The notes under the pieces: generated by a model
What the model saw: the letters and a program-made list of their open reading frames with translations, nothing else
Told to the model about the DNA's origin: nothing
The model's database searches: none
Translations under genes and position numbers: made by a program
Assembly: GCA_037013495.1 (NCBI GenBank)
Contig: JAZDXN010000024.1
Coordinates: forward strand, 1,364,001 to 1,428,000
DNA: 64,000 nt
DNA from: Hippophae tibetana
Taxonomy: Eukaryota > Streptophyta > Magnoliopsida > Rosales > Elaeagnaceae
Reading direction: 5' to 3'
In this document: positions 9,275 through 22,914 of the stretch, piece by piece
Layout of the letters: each line of letters begins with the position of its first letter
How positions within the stretch are numbered: position 1 is the first letter of the stretch

Positions 9275-12002
9275 CTTATTTATAAGTTATTCTTAAAGTG
9301 TTGGAATTTTCCGTATTGAATTTAATTTTATTTTTACCTGTCTCTCTCACAATCTAGGTTGCAAACGAATTCGAAGAGTAAGAAGCAAGTAAAGATGTTG
9401 AGAAATATTGTGCCCATAAACCATAGAAATATTTCGGGATAGGTAATAATATATTAACAAATAATTTATGCACCAAACACTAGTCATTACCTTTTCCCAT
9501 TTGGTAGGTTGGTAGCCAAATTCGGTTGAATTAGGCTCGGAAGCAAGACTTTCAAAGGAAAGAAAATAGTGAGAAAACATGAGTATGAATAAAAAAATGG
9601 AAAAGAAAACTTAAACATTTGTTTTGTCTTTTTTGAAAAGGTAGGAAAGGGAAATAAATACTCTAAATTGTAATTCCTTATAACTATGATATATTTAAAT
9701 GGAAATTATTATATCTTAAAATGCCACGCAATCAAAATTAAGAAATTTTGTTTATTAATTTTTATATAAGAGATAAATACTTATCATTTTTAATTATTTT
9801 ATGAATTCAATATTCTTAACGTATTTATAAGTTATTCTTAAAGTGTTGGAATTTTCCGTATTGAATTTAACTTTATTTTTACCTGTCTCTCTCAAAATCT
9901 AGGTTCCAAAGGAATTCGAAGATTAAGAAGCAAGTAAAGATGTTGAGAAATACTGTGCCCATAAACCATAGAAATATTTCGGGTTACATAATAATATGTT
10001 TGCAAATAATTTGTGCACCAAACACTAGTCATTACCTTTTCCCATTTGGTAGGATGGTAACCAAATTCGGTTGAATTAGGCTCAGAAGCAAGACTTTTAA
10101 AGCAAGGAAATTAGTGAGAAAACATGAGTATGAATAAAAAAATGGAAAAGAAAACTTAAACATCTTTTTTTGTCTTTTTTGAAAAGGTAGACAAGGGAAA
10201 TAAATACTCTAAATTATAATTCCTTATAACTATGATATATTTAAATGGAAATTATTATATCTTAAAATGACACGCAATCAAAATTAAGAAATTTTGTTTC
10301 TTAATTTTTATATAAGAGATAAATACTTATCATTTTTAATTATTTTATGAATTCAATATTCTTAACTTATTTATAAGTTATTCTTAAAGTGTTGGAATTT
10401 TCCGTATTGAATTTAACTTTATTTTTACCTGTCTCTCTCAAAATCTAGGTTCCAAACGAATTCGAAGAGTAAGAAGCAAGTAAAGATGTTGAGAAATAAT
10501 GTGCCCATAAACAATAGAAATATTTCGGGTTATATAATAATATGTTTGCAAATAATTTATGCACCAAACACTAGTCATTACCTTTTCCCATTTGGTAGGT
10601 TGGTAACCAAATTCGGTTGAATTAGGCTCGGAAGCAAGACTTTCAAAGGAAAGAAAATAGTGAGAAAACATGAGTATGAATAAAAAAATGGAAAAGAAAA
10701 CTTAAACATTTGTTTTGTCTTTTTTGAAAAGGTAGGAAAGGGAAATAAATACTCTAAATTGTAATTCCTTATAACTATGATATATTTAAATGGAAATTAT
10801 TATATCTTAAAATGCCACGCAATCAAAATTAAGAAATTTTGTTTATTAATTTTTATATAATAGATAAATACTTATCATTTTTAATTATTTTATGAATTCA
10901 ATATTCTTAACTTATTTATAAGTTATTCTTAAAGTGTTGGAATTTTCCGTATTGAATTTAACTTTATTTTTACCTGTCTCTCTCAAAATCTAGGTTCCAA
11001 ACGAATTCGAAGAGTAAGAAGCAAGTAAAGATGTTGAGAAATACTGTGCCCATAAACCATAGAAATATTTCGGGTTACATAATAATATGTTTGCAAATAA
11101 TTTGTGCACCAAACACTAGTCATTACCTTTTCCCATTTGGTAGGATGGTAACCAAATTCGGTTGAATTAGGTTCGGAAGCAAGACTTTTAAATGAAAGAA
11201 ATTAGTAAGAAAACATGAGTATGAATAAAAAAATGGAAAAGATAACTTAAACATCTTTTTTTGTCTTTTTTGCAAAGGTAGTCAAGGGAAATAAATACTC
11301 TAAATTGTAATTCCTTATAACTATGATATATTTAAATGGAAATTATTATATCTTAAAATGCCAAGCAATCAAAATTAAGAAATTTTGTTTATTAATTTTT
11401 ATATAATAGATAAATACTTATCATTTTTAATTATTTTATGAATTCAATATTCTTAACTTATTTATAAGTTATTCTTAAAGTGTTGGAATTTTCCATATTG
11501 AATTTAACTTTATTTTACCTGTCTCTCTCAAAATCTAGGTTCCAAAGGAATTCGAAGTGTAAGAAGCAAGTAAAGATGTTGAGAAATACTGTGCCCATAA
11601 ACCATAGAAATATTTCGGGTTACATAATAATATGTTTGCAAATAATTTGTGCACCAAACACTAGTCATTACCTTTTCCCATTTGGTAGGATGGTAACCAA
11701 ATTCGGTTGAATTAGGCTCGGAAGCAAGACTTTTAAAGGAAGGAAATTAGTGAGAAAACATGAGTATGAATAAAAAAATGGAAAAGAAAACTTAAACATC
11801 TTTTTTTGTCTTTTTTGCAAAGGTAGGCAAGGGAAATAAATACTCTAAATTTTAATTCCTTATAACTATGATATATTTAAATGGAAATTATTATATCTTA
11901 AAATGCCAAGCAATCAAAATTAGCAAAATTTTGTTTATAAATTTTTTTATTAGAGATAAATACTTATCATTTTTAATTATTTTATGAATTCAATATTCTT
12001 AA
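9275..12002 (+). repeat. Young pentamer, copy 2 (M18-M22)
   Basis: Repeats 6547-9274 at an offset of exactly 2728 bp with every private variant kept: AACGTATTT at 9819, CTCAGAAGC, AAACAATAG, CGAAGTGTAAG and TTAGCAAAATTTTG. I saw essentially no differences by eye. Match continues into M23 (12003), whose hairpin arm then changes from TTTATTAATT to TTTCTTAATT. Confidence 0.92.
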
Positions 12003-12547
12003 CTTATTTATAAGTTATTCTTAAAGTGTTGGAATTTTCCGTATTGAATTTAATTTTATTTTTACCTGTCTCTCTCACAATCTAGGTTGCAAACGAATTC
12101 GAAGAGTAAGAAGCAAGTAAAGATGTTGAGAAATATTGTGCCCATAAACCATAGAAATATTTCGGGATAGGTAATAATATATTAACAAATAATTTATGCA
12201 CCAAACACTAGTCATTACCTTTTCCCATTTGGTAGGTTGGTAGCCAAATTCGGTTGAATTAGGCTCGGAAGCAAGACTTTCAAAGGAAAGAAAATAGTGA
12301 GAAAACATGAGTATGAATAAAAAAATGGAAAAGAAAACTTAAACATTTGTTTTGTCTTTTTTGAAAAGGTAGGAAAGGGAAATAAATACTCTAAATTGTA
12401 ATTCCTTATAACTATGATATATTTAAATGGAAATTATTATATCTTAAAATGCCACGCAATCAAAATTAAGAAATTTTGTTTCTTAATTTTTATATAAGAG
12501 ATAAATACTTATCATTTTTAATTATTTTATGAATTCAATATTCTTAA
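12003..12547 (+). repeat. Last monomer of the pentamer domain (M23)
   Basis: CGGGATAGG kind, the third member of the 6547/9275/12003 series. Its tail switches to the perfect hairpin form, so the boundary of the pentamer duplication lies inside this copy, before about 12481. Confidence 0.8.
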
Positions 12548-15500
12548 CTTATTTATAAGTTATTCTTAAAGTGTTGGAATTTTCCGTATTGAATTTAACA
12601 TTATTTTTACCTGTCTCTCTCAAAATCTAGGTTCCAAACGAATTTGAAGAGTAAGAAGCAAGTAAAGATGTTGAGAAATACTGTGCCCATAAACCATAGA
12701 AATATTTCGGGTTACATAATAATATGTTTGCAAATAATTTGTGCACCAAACACTAGTCATTACCTTTTCCCATTTGGTAGGATGGTAACCAAATTCGGTT
12801 GAATTAGGCTCGAAGCAAGACTTTTAAAGGAAGGAAATTAGTGAGAAAACATGAGTATGAATAAAAAAATGGAAAAGAAAACTTAAACATCTTTTTTTGT
12901 CTTTTTTGCAAAGGTAGTCAAGGGAAATAAATACTCTAAATTTTAAGTCCTTATAACTATGATATATTTAAATGGAAATTATTATATCTTAAAATGCCAA
13001 GCAATCAAAATTAGGAAATTTTGTTTATAAATATTTTTATTAGAGATAAATACTTATCATTTTTAATTATTTTATGAATTCAATATTCTTAACTTATTTA
13101 TAAGTTATTCTTAAAGTGTTTGAATTTTCCGTATTGAATTTAATTTTATTTTTACCTGTCTCTCTCACAATCTAGATTGCAAACGAATTCGAAGAGTAAG
13201 AAGCAAGTAAAGATGTTGAGAAATATTGTGCCCATAAACCATAGAAATATTTCGGGATAGGCAATAATATATTAACAAATAATTTATGCACCAAACACTA
13301 GTCATTACCTTTTCCTATTTGGTAGGTTGGTAACCAAATTCGGTTGAATTAGGCTCGGAAGCAAGACTTTCAAAGGAAAGAAAATAGTGAGAAAACATGA
13401 GTATGAATAAAAAAATGGAAAAGAAAACTTAAACATCTTTTTTTGTCTTTTTTGAAAAGGTAGGAAAGGGAAATAAAGACTCTAAACTGTAATTCCTTAT
13501 AACTATGATATATTTAAATGGAAATTATTATATCTTAAAATGCCACGCAATCAAAATTAAGAAATTTTGTTTCTTAATTTTTATATAAGAGATAAATACT
13601 TATCATTTTTAATTATTTTATGAATTCAATATTCTTAACTTATTTATAAGTTATTCTTAAAGTGTTGGAATTTTCCTTATTGAATTTAACTTTATTTTTA
13701 CCTCTCTCTCTCAAAATCTAGGTTCCAAACGAATTCGAAGAGTAAGAAGCAAGTAAAGATGTTGAGAAATACTGTGCCCATAAACCATAGAAATATTTCG
13801 GGTTAGATAATAATATGTTTGCAAATAATTTATGCACCAACACTAGTCATTACCTTTTCCCATTTGGTAGGTTGGTAACCAAATTCGGTTGAATTAGGCT
13901 CGGAAGCAAGACTTTCAAAGGAAAGAAAATAGTGAGAAAACATGAGTATGAATAAAAAAATGGAAAAGAAAACTTAAACATCATTTTTTGTCTTTTTTGC
14001 AAAGGTAGTCAAGGGAAATAAATACTCTAAATTTTAATTCCTTATAACTATGATATATTTAAATAGAAATTATTATATCTTAAAATGCCAAGCAATCAAA
14101 ATTACGAAATTTTGTTTATAAATTTTTTTATTAGAGATAAATACTTATCATTTTTAATTATTTTATGAATTCAATATTCTTAACTTATTTATAAGTTATT
14201 CTTAAAGTGTTGGAATTTTCCGTATTGAATTTAACTTTATTTTTACCTCTCTCTCTCAAAATCTAGGTTCCAAACGAATTCGAAGAGTAAGAAGCAAGTA
14301 AAGATGTTGAGAAATACTGTGCCCATAAACCATAGAAATATTTCGGGTTACATAATAATATGTTTGCAAATAATTTATGCACCAACACTAGTCATTACCT
14401 TTTCCCATTTGGTAGGTTGGTAACCAAATTCGGTTGAATTAGGCTCGGAAGCAAGACTTTCAAAGGAAAGAAAATAGTGAGAAAACATGAGTATGAATAA
14501 AAAAATGGAAAAGAAAACTTAAACATCTTTTTTTGTCTTTTTTGCAAAGGTAGTCAAGGGAAATAAATACTCTAAATTTTAATTCCTTATAACTATGATA
14601 TATTTAAATGGAAATTATTATATCTTAAAATGCCAAGGAATCAAAATTAGGAAATTTTGTTTATAAATTTTTTTATTAGAGATAAATACTTATCATTTTT
14701 AATTATTTTATGAATTCAATATTCTTAACTTATTTATAAGTTATTCTTAAAGTGTTGGAATTTTCCGTATTGAATTTAACTTTATTTTTACCTGTCTCTC
14801 TCAAAATCTAGGTTCCAAACGAATTCGAAGAGTAAGAAGCAATTAAAGATGTTGAGAAATACTGTGCCCATAAACCATAGAAATATTTCGGGTTACATAA
14901 TAATATGTTTACAAATAATTTATGGACCAAACACTTGTCATTACCTTTTCCCATTTGGTAGGATGGTAACCAAATTCGGTTGAATTAGGCTCGGAAGCAA
15001 GACTTTTAAAGGAAAGAAATTAGTGAGAAAACATGAGTATGAATAAAAAAATGGAAAAGAAAACTTAAACATCTTTTTTTGTCATTTTTGAAAAGGTAGG
15101 CAAGGGAAATAAATACTCTAAATTGTAATTCCTTATAACTATGATATATTTAAATGGAAATTATTATATCTTAAAATGCCACGCAATCAAATTAAGAAAT
15201 TTTGTTTCTTAATTTTTATATAAGAGATAAATACTTATCATTTTTAATTATTTTATGAATTCAATATTCTTAACTTATTTATAAGTTATTCTTAAAGTGT
15301 TGGAATTTTCCGTATTGAATTTAACTTTATTTTTACGTGTCTCTCTCAAATCTAGGTTCCAAACGAATTCGAAGAGTAAGAAGCAAGTAAAGATGTTGAG
15401 AAATACTGTGCCCATAAACCATAGAAATATTTTGGGTTACATAATAATATGTTTATAAATAATTTATGCACCAAACACTAGTCATTACCTTTTCCCATTT

Positions 15501-18500
15501 GGTAGGTTGGTAACCAAATTCGGTTGAATTAGGCTCGGAAGCAAGACTTTCAAAGGAAAGAAAATAGTGAGAAAACATGAGTATGAATAAAAAAATGGAA
15601 AAGAAAACTTAAACATCTTTTTTTGTATTTTTTGAAAAGGTAGGCAAGGGAAATAAATAGTCTAAATTGTAATTCCTTATAACTATGATATATTTAAATG
15701 GAAATTATTATATCTTAAAATGCCACGCAATCAAAATTAAGAAATTTTGTTTATTGATTTTTATATAAGAGATAAATACTTATCATTTTTAATTATTTTA
15801 TGAATTCAATATTCTTAACTTATTTATAAGTTATTCTTAAAGTGTTGGAATTTTCCGTATTGAATTTAACTTTATTTTTACCTGTCTCTCTCCAAATCTA
15901 GGTTCCAAACGAATTCGAAGAGTAAGAAGCAAGTAAAGATGTTGAGAAATACTGTGCCCATAAACCATAGAAATATTTCGGGTTACATAATAATATGTTT
16001 GCAAATAATTTATGCACCAAACACTAGTCATTACCTTTTCCCATTTGGTAGGATGGAAACCAAATTCGGTTGAATTAGGCTCGGAAGCAAGACTTTTAAA
16101 GGAAGGAAATTAGTGAGAAAACATGAGTATGAATAAAAAAATGGAAAAGAAAACTTAAACATCTTTTTTTGCCTTTTTTGAAAAGGTAGGCAAGGGAAAT
16201 AAATACTCTAAATTGTAATTCCTTATAACTATGATATATTTAAATGGAATTTATTATATCTTAAAATGCCACGCAATCAAAATTAAGAAATTGTGTTTAT
16301 TAATTTTTATATAAGAGATAAATACTTATCATTTTTAATTATTTTATGAATTCAATATTCTTAACTTATTTATAAGTTATTCTTAAAGTGTTGGAATTTT
16401 CCGTATGGAATTTAATTTTATTTTTACCTGTCTCTCTCAAAATCTAGGTTCCAAACGAATTCGAAGAGTAAGAAGCAAGTAAAGATGTTGAGAAATACTG
16501 TGCCCATAAACCATAGAAATATTTCGGGTTACATAATAATATGTTTACAAATAATTTATGCACCAAACACTAGTCATTACCTTTTCCCATTTGGTAGGAT
16601 GGAAACCAAATTCGCTTGAATTAGGCTCGGAAGCAAGACTTTTAAAGGAAGGAAATTAGTGAGAAAACATGAGTATGAATAAAAAAAATGGAAAAGAAAA
16701 CTTAAACATCTTTTTTTGTCATTTTTGAAAAGGTAGGCAAGGGAAATAAAAACTCTAAATTGTAATTCCTTATAACTATGATATATTTAAATGGAAATTA
16801 TTATATCTTAAAATGCCACGCAATCAAAATTAAGAAATTTTGTTTCTTATTTTTTATATAATAGATAAATACTTATCATTTTTAATTATTTTATGAATTC
16901 AATATTCTTAACTTATTTATAAGTTATTCTTAAAGTGTTGGAATTTTCCGTATTGAATTTAACTTTATTTTTACCTGTCTCTCTCCAAATCTAGGTTCCA
17001 AACGAATTCGAAGAGTAAGAAGCAAGTAAAGATGTTGAGAAATACTATGCCCATAAACCATAGAAATATTTCGGGTTACATAATAATATGTTTGCAAATA
17101 ATTTATGCACCAAACACTAGTCATTACCTTTTCCCATTTGGTAGATGGTAACCAAATTCGGTTGAATTAGGCTCGGAAGCAAGACTTTTAAAGGAAGGAA
17201 ATTAGTGAGAAAACAGGAGTATGAATAAAAAAATGGAAAAGAAAACTTAAACATCTTTTTTTGTCTTTTTTGAAAAGGTAGGCAAGGGAAATAAATACTC
17301 TAAATTGTAATTCCTTATAACTATGATATATTTAAATGGAAATTATTATATCTTAAAATGCCACGCAATCAAAATTAAGAAATTTTGTTTATTAATTTTT
17401 ATATATGAGATAAATACTTATCATTTTTAATTATTTTATGAATTCAATATTCTTAACTTATTTATAAGTTATTCTTAAAGTGTTGGAATTTTCCGTATTG
17501 AATTTAACTTTATTTTTACCTGTCTCTCTCAAAATCTAGATTCCAAACGAATTCGAAGAGTAAGAAGCAAGTAAAGATGTTGAGAAATAATGTGCCCATA
17601 AACCATAGAAATATTTCGGGTTACATAATAATATGTTTGCAAATAATTTATGCACCAAACACTAGTCATTACCTTTTCCCATTTGGTAGGATGGTAACCA
17701 AATTCGGTTGAATTAGGCTCGGAAGCAAGACTTTTAAAGGAAAGAAATTAGTGAGAAAACATGAGTATGAATAAAAAAATGGAAAAGAAAACTTAAACAT
17801 ATTTTTTTGTCTTTTTTGAAAAGGTAGGAAAGGGAAATAAATACTCTAAATTGTAATTTCTTATAACTATGATATATTTAAATCGAAATTATTATATCTT
17901 AAAATGCCACGCTATCAAAATTAAGAAATTTTGTTTATTATTTTTTATATAATAGATAAATACTTATCATTTTTAATTATTTTATGAATTCAATATTCTT
18001 AACTTATTTATAAGTTATTCTTAAAGTGTTGGAATTTTCCGTATTGAATTTAACTTTATTTTTACCTGTCTCTCTCAAAATCTAGGTTCCAAACGAATTC
18101 GAAGAGTAGGAAGCAAGTAAAGATGTTGAGAAATAATGTGCCCATAAACCATAGAAATATTTCGGGTTATATAATAATATGTTTGCAAATAATTTATGCA
18201 CCAAACACTAGTCATTACCTTTTCCCATTTGGTAGGTTGGTAACCAAATTCGGTTGAATTAGGCTCGGAAGCAAGACTTTCAAAGGAAAGAAAATAGTGA
18301 GAAAACATGAGTATGAATAAAAAAATGGAAAAGAAAACTTAAACATCTTTTTTTGACTTTTTTGCAAAGGTAGTCAAGGGAAATAAATACTCTAAATTTT
18401 AATTCCTTATAACTATGATATATTTAAATGGAAATTATTATATCTTAAAATGCCAAGCAATCAAAATGAGGAAATTTTGTTTATAAATTTTTTTATTAGA

Positions 18501-20732
18501 GATAAATACTTATCATTTTTAATTATTTTATGAATTCAATATTCTTAACTTATTTATAAGTTATTCTTAAAGTGTTGGAATTTTCCGTATTGAATTTAAC
18601 TTTATTTTTACTAGTCTCTCTCAAAATCTAGGTTCCAAACGAATTCGTAGAGTAAGAAGCAAGTAAAGATGTTGAGAAATACTGTGCCCATAAACCATAG
18701 AAATATTTCGGGATAGGTAATAATAGATTAACAAATAATTTATGCACCAAACTCTTGTCATTACCTTTTCCCATTTGGTAGGTTGGTAACCAAATTCGGT
18801 TGAATTGGGCTCGGAAGCAAGACTTTCAAAGGAAAGAAAATAGTGAGAAAACATGAGTATGAATAAAAAAATGGAAAAGAAAACTTAAACATCTTTTTTT
18901 GACTTTTTTGCAAAGGTAGTCAAGGGAAATAAATACTCTAAATTGTAATTCCTTATAACTATGATATATTTAAATGAAAATTATTATATCTTAAAATGCC
19001 ACGCAATCAAAATTAAGAAATTTTGTTTATTAATTTTTATATAAGAGATAAATACTTATCATTTTTAATTATTTTATGAATTCAATATTCTTAACTTATT
19101 TATAAGTTATTCTTAAAGTGTTGGAATTTTCCGTATTGAATTTAACTTTATTTTTACCAGTCTCTCTCAAAATTTAGGTTCCAAACGAATTCGTAGAGTA
19201 AGAAGCAAGTAAAGATGTTGAGAAATACTGTTCCCATAAACCATAGAAATATTTCGGGTTACATAATAATATGTTTACAAATAATTTATGCACCAAACAC
19301 TAGTCATTACCTTTTCCCATTTGGTAGGATGGTAACCAAATTCGGTTGAATTAGGCTCGGAAGCAAGACTTTTAAAGGAAAGAAATTAGTGAGAAAACAT
19401 GAGTATGAATAAAAAAATGGAAAAGAAAACTTAAACATCTTTTTTTTGTCATTTTTGAAAAGGTAGGCAAGGGAAATAAATACTCTAAATTGTAATTCCT
19501 TATAACTATGATATATTTAAATGGAAATTATTATATCTTAAAATGCCACGCAATCAAAATTAAGAAATTTTGTTTCTTAATTTTTATATAAGAGATAAAT
19601 ACTTATCATTTTTAATTATTTTATGAATTCAATATTCTTAACTTATTTATAAGTTATTCTTAAAGTGTTGGAATTTTCCGTATTGAATTTAACTTTATTT
19701 TTACCTGTCTCTCTCAAAATCTTGGTTCCAAACGAATTCGAAGAGTAAGAAGCAAGTAAAGATGTTGAGAAATACTGTGCCCATAAACCATAGAAATATT
19801 TCGGGTTACATAATAATATGTTTGCAAATAATTTATGCACCAACACTTGTCATTACCTTTTCCCATTTGGTAGGTTGGTAACCAAATTCGGTTGAATTAG
19901 GCTCGGAAGCAAGACTTTCAAAGGAAAGAAAATAGTGAGAAAACATGAGTATGAATAAAAAAATGGAAAAGAAAACTTAAACATCTTTTTTTGTCTTTTT
20001 TGAAAAGGTAGGCAAGGGAAATAAATACTATAAATTGTAATTCCTTATAACTATGATATATTTAAATGGAAATTATTATATCTTAAAATGCCACGCAATC
20101 AAAATTAAGAAATTTTGTTTATTAATTTTTATATAAGAGATAAATACTTATCATTTTTAATTATTTTATGAATTCAATATTCTTAACTTATTTATAAGTT
20201 ATTCTTAAAGTGTTGGAATTTTCCGTATTGAATTTAACTTTATTTTTACCAGTCTCTCTCAAAATCTAGGTTCCAAACGAATTCGAAGAGTAAGAAGCAA
20301 GTAAAGATGTTAAGAAATACTCTGCCCATAAACCATAGAAATATTTCGGGTTACATAATAATATGTTTGCAAATAATTTATGCACCAAACACTAGTCATT
20401 ACCTTTTCCCATTTGGTAGGTTGGTAACCAAATTCGGTTGAATTAGGCTCGGAAGCAAGACTTTCAAAGGAAAGAAAATAGTGAGAAAACATGAGTATGA
20501 ATAAAAAAATGGAAAAGAAAACTTAAACATCTTTTTTTGTCTTCTTTGAAAAGGTAGGCAAGGGAAATAAATACTCTAAATTGTAATTCCTTATAACTAT
20601 GATATATTTAAATGGAAATTATTATATCTTAAAATGCCACGCAATCAAAATTAAGAAATTTTGTTTCTTAATTTTTATATAAGAGATAAATACTTATCAT
20701 TTTTAATTATTTTATGAATTCAATATTCTTAA
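12548..20732 (+). repeat. Zone 2: diverged monomers without clear HOR (M24-M38)
   Basis: Starts: 12548, 13093, 13639, 14184, 14729, 15274, 15819, 16365, 16912, 17457, 18003, 18549, 19095, 19642, 20187. Each copy carries private changes, for example CGTATGGAATTTAATTT at 16365, TTTTGGGTTAC at 15274, CTTGGTTCC at 19642 and AACAGGAG in 16912. Copies 13639 and 14184 share CCTCTCTCTC and CACCAACAC, a local duplication. Copies 15819 and 16912 are A-like, 16365 is F-like (GGAAACC, CGCTTG, A8) and 17457 is B-like with a C-like tail, so an F-A-B order already exists here. Zone 4 types may derive from such copies. Confidence 0.85.
13639..14728 (+). repeat. Single-monomer tandem duplication (M26, M27)
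   Basis: Both copies share CCTCTCTCTC in place of CCTGTCTCTC, CACCAACAC (one base shorter than usual) and a TTATAAATTTTTTT tail. They differ at CCTTATTG versus CCGTATTG, GGTTAGATA versus GGTTACATA, and TTACGAAA versus TTAGGAAA. Confidence 0.75.
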
Positions 20733-22914
20733 CTTATTTATAAGTTATTCTTAAAGTGTTGGAATTTTCCGTATTGAATTTAACTTTATTTTTACCTGTC
20801 TCTCTCAAAATCTAGGTTCCAAACGAATTCGAAGAGTAAGAAGCAAGTAAAGATGTTGAGAAATACTGTGCCCATAAACCATAGAAATATTTCGGGTTAC
20901 ATAATAATATGTTTGCAAATAATTTATGCACCAACACTAGTCATTACCTTTTCCCATTTGGTAGGTTGGTAACCAAATTCGGTTGAATTAGGCACGGAAG
21001 CAAGACTTTCAAAGGAAAGAAAATAGTGAGAAAACATGAGTATGAATAAAAAAATGGAAAAGAAAACTTAAACATCTTTTTTTGTCTTTTTTGAAAAGTC
21101 AGGCAAGGGAAATAAATACTCTAAATTGTAATTCCTTATAACTATGATATATTTAAATGGAAATTATTATATCTTAAAATGCCACGCAATCAAAATTAAG
21201 AAATTTTGTTTATAAATTTTTTTATTAGAGATACATACTTATCATTTTTAATTATTTTATGAATTCAATATTCTTAACTTATTTATAAGTTATTCTTAAA
21301 GTGTTGGAATTTTCCGTATTGAATTTAACTTTATTTTTACCTGTCTCTCTCCAAATCTAGGTTCCAAACGAATTCGAAGAGTAAGAAGCAAGTAAAGATG
21401 TTGAGAAATACTGTGCCCATAAACCATAGAAATATTTCGGGTTACATAATAATATGTTTGCAAATAATTTATGCACCAAACACTAGTCATTACCTTTTCC
21501 CATTTGGTAGGATGGTAACCAAATTCGGTTGAATTAGGCTCGGAAGTAAGACTTTTAAAGGAAGGAAATTAGTGAGAAAACATGAGTATGAATAAAAAAA
21601 TGGAAAAGAAAACTTAAACATCTTTTTTTATCTTTTTTGCAAAGGTAGTCAAGGGAAATAAATACTCTAAATTTTAATTCCTTATAACTATGATATATTT
21701 AAATGGAAATTATTATATCTTAAAATGCCAAGCAATCAAAATTAGGAAATTTTGTTTATAAATTTTTTTATTAGAGATAAATACTTATCATTTTTAATTA
21801 TTTTATGAATTCAATATTCTTAACTTATTTATAAGTTATTCTTAAAGTGTTTGAATTTTCCGTATTGAATTTAACTTTATTTTTACCTGTCTCTCTCCAA
21901 ATCTAGGTTCCAAACGAATTCGAAGAGTAAGAAGCAAGTAAAGATGTTGAAATATACTTTGCCCATAAACCATAGAAATATTTCGGGTTACATAATAATA
22001 TGTTTGCAAATAATTTATGCACCAAACACTAGTCATTACCTTTTCCCATTTGGTAGGATGGTAACCAAATTCGGTTGAATTAGGCTCGGAAGCAAGACTT
22101 TTAAAGGAAAGAAATTAGTGAGAAAACATGAGTATGAATAAAAAAATGGAAAAGAAAACTTAAACATATTTTTTTGTCTTTTTTGAAAAGGTAGGAAAGA
22201 GACATAAATACTCTAAATTGTAATTCCTTATAACTATGATATATTTAAATGGAAATTATTATATCTTAAAATGCCACGCTATCAAAATTAAGAAATTTTG
22301 TTTATTATTTTTTATATAATAGATAAATACTTATCATTTTTAATTATTTTATGAATTCAATATTCTTAACTTATTTATAAGTTATACTTAAAGTGTTGGA
22401 ATTTTCCATATTGAATTTAACTTTATTTTTACCTGTCTCTCTCAAAATCTAGGTTCCAAACGAATTCGAAGAGTAAGAAGCAAGTAAAGATGTTGAGAAA
22501 TACTGTTCCCATAAACCATAGAAATATTTCGGGTTACATAATAATATGTTTGCAAATAATTTATGCACCAACACTAGTCATTACCTTTTCCCATTTGGTA
22601 GGTTGGTAACCAAATTCGGTTGAATTAGGCACGGAAGCAAGACTTTCAAAGGAAAGAAAATAGTGAGAAAACATGAGTATGAATAAAAAAATGGAAAAGA
22701 AAACTTAAACATATTTTTTTGTCTTTTTTGAAAAGGTAGGAAAGAGAAATAAATACTCTAAATTGTAATTCCTTATAACTATGATATATTTAAATGGAAA
22801 TTATTATATCTTAAAATGCCACGCTATCAAAATTAAGAAATTTTGTTTATTATTTTTTATATAATAGATAAATACTTATCATTTTTAATTATTTTATGAA
22901 TTCAATATTCTTAA
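20733..22914 (+). repeat. Tetramer unit of zone 3 (M39-M42)
   Basis: X'-A-A'-X at 20733, 21278, 21824 and 22370. The first three recur at 22915, 23460 and 24007. M42 and M43 both start GTTATACTT and share GGCACGG; M42 has CTGTTCCC where M43 has CTGTGCCC. Confidence 0.78.

Larger units (their letters stand above)
1..12547 (+). repeat. Zone 1: five-monomer HOR domain (M1-M23)
   Basis: Monomer starts: 1, 547, 1093, 1638, 2184, 2730, 3275, 3821, 4366, 4912, 5457, 6002, 6547, 7092, 7638, 8183, 8729, 9275, 9820, 10366, 10911, 11457, 12003. Copies about 2728 bp apart share rare variants, defining a pentamer. Two pentamer subfamilies exist: an older one (1-5456) and a younger one (6547-12547). Copies with the tail CCAAGCAATC and TTATAAATTTTTTT are always followed by a copy of the 1093 kind or the CGGGATAGG kind, showing a fixed order. 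Confidence 0.9.
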
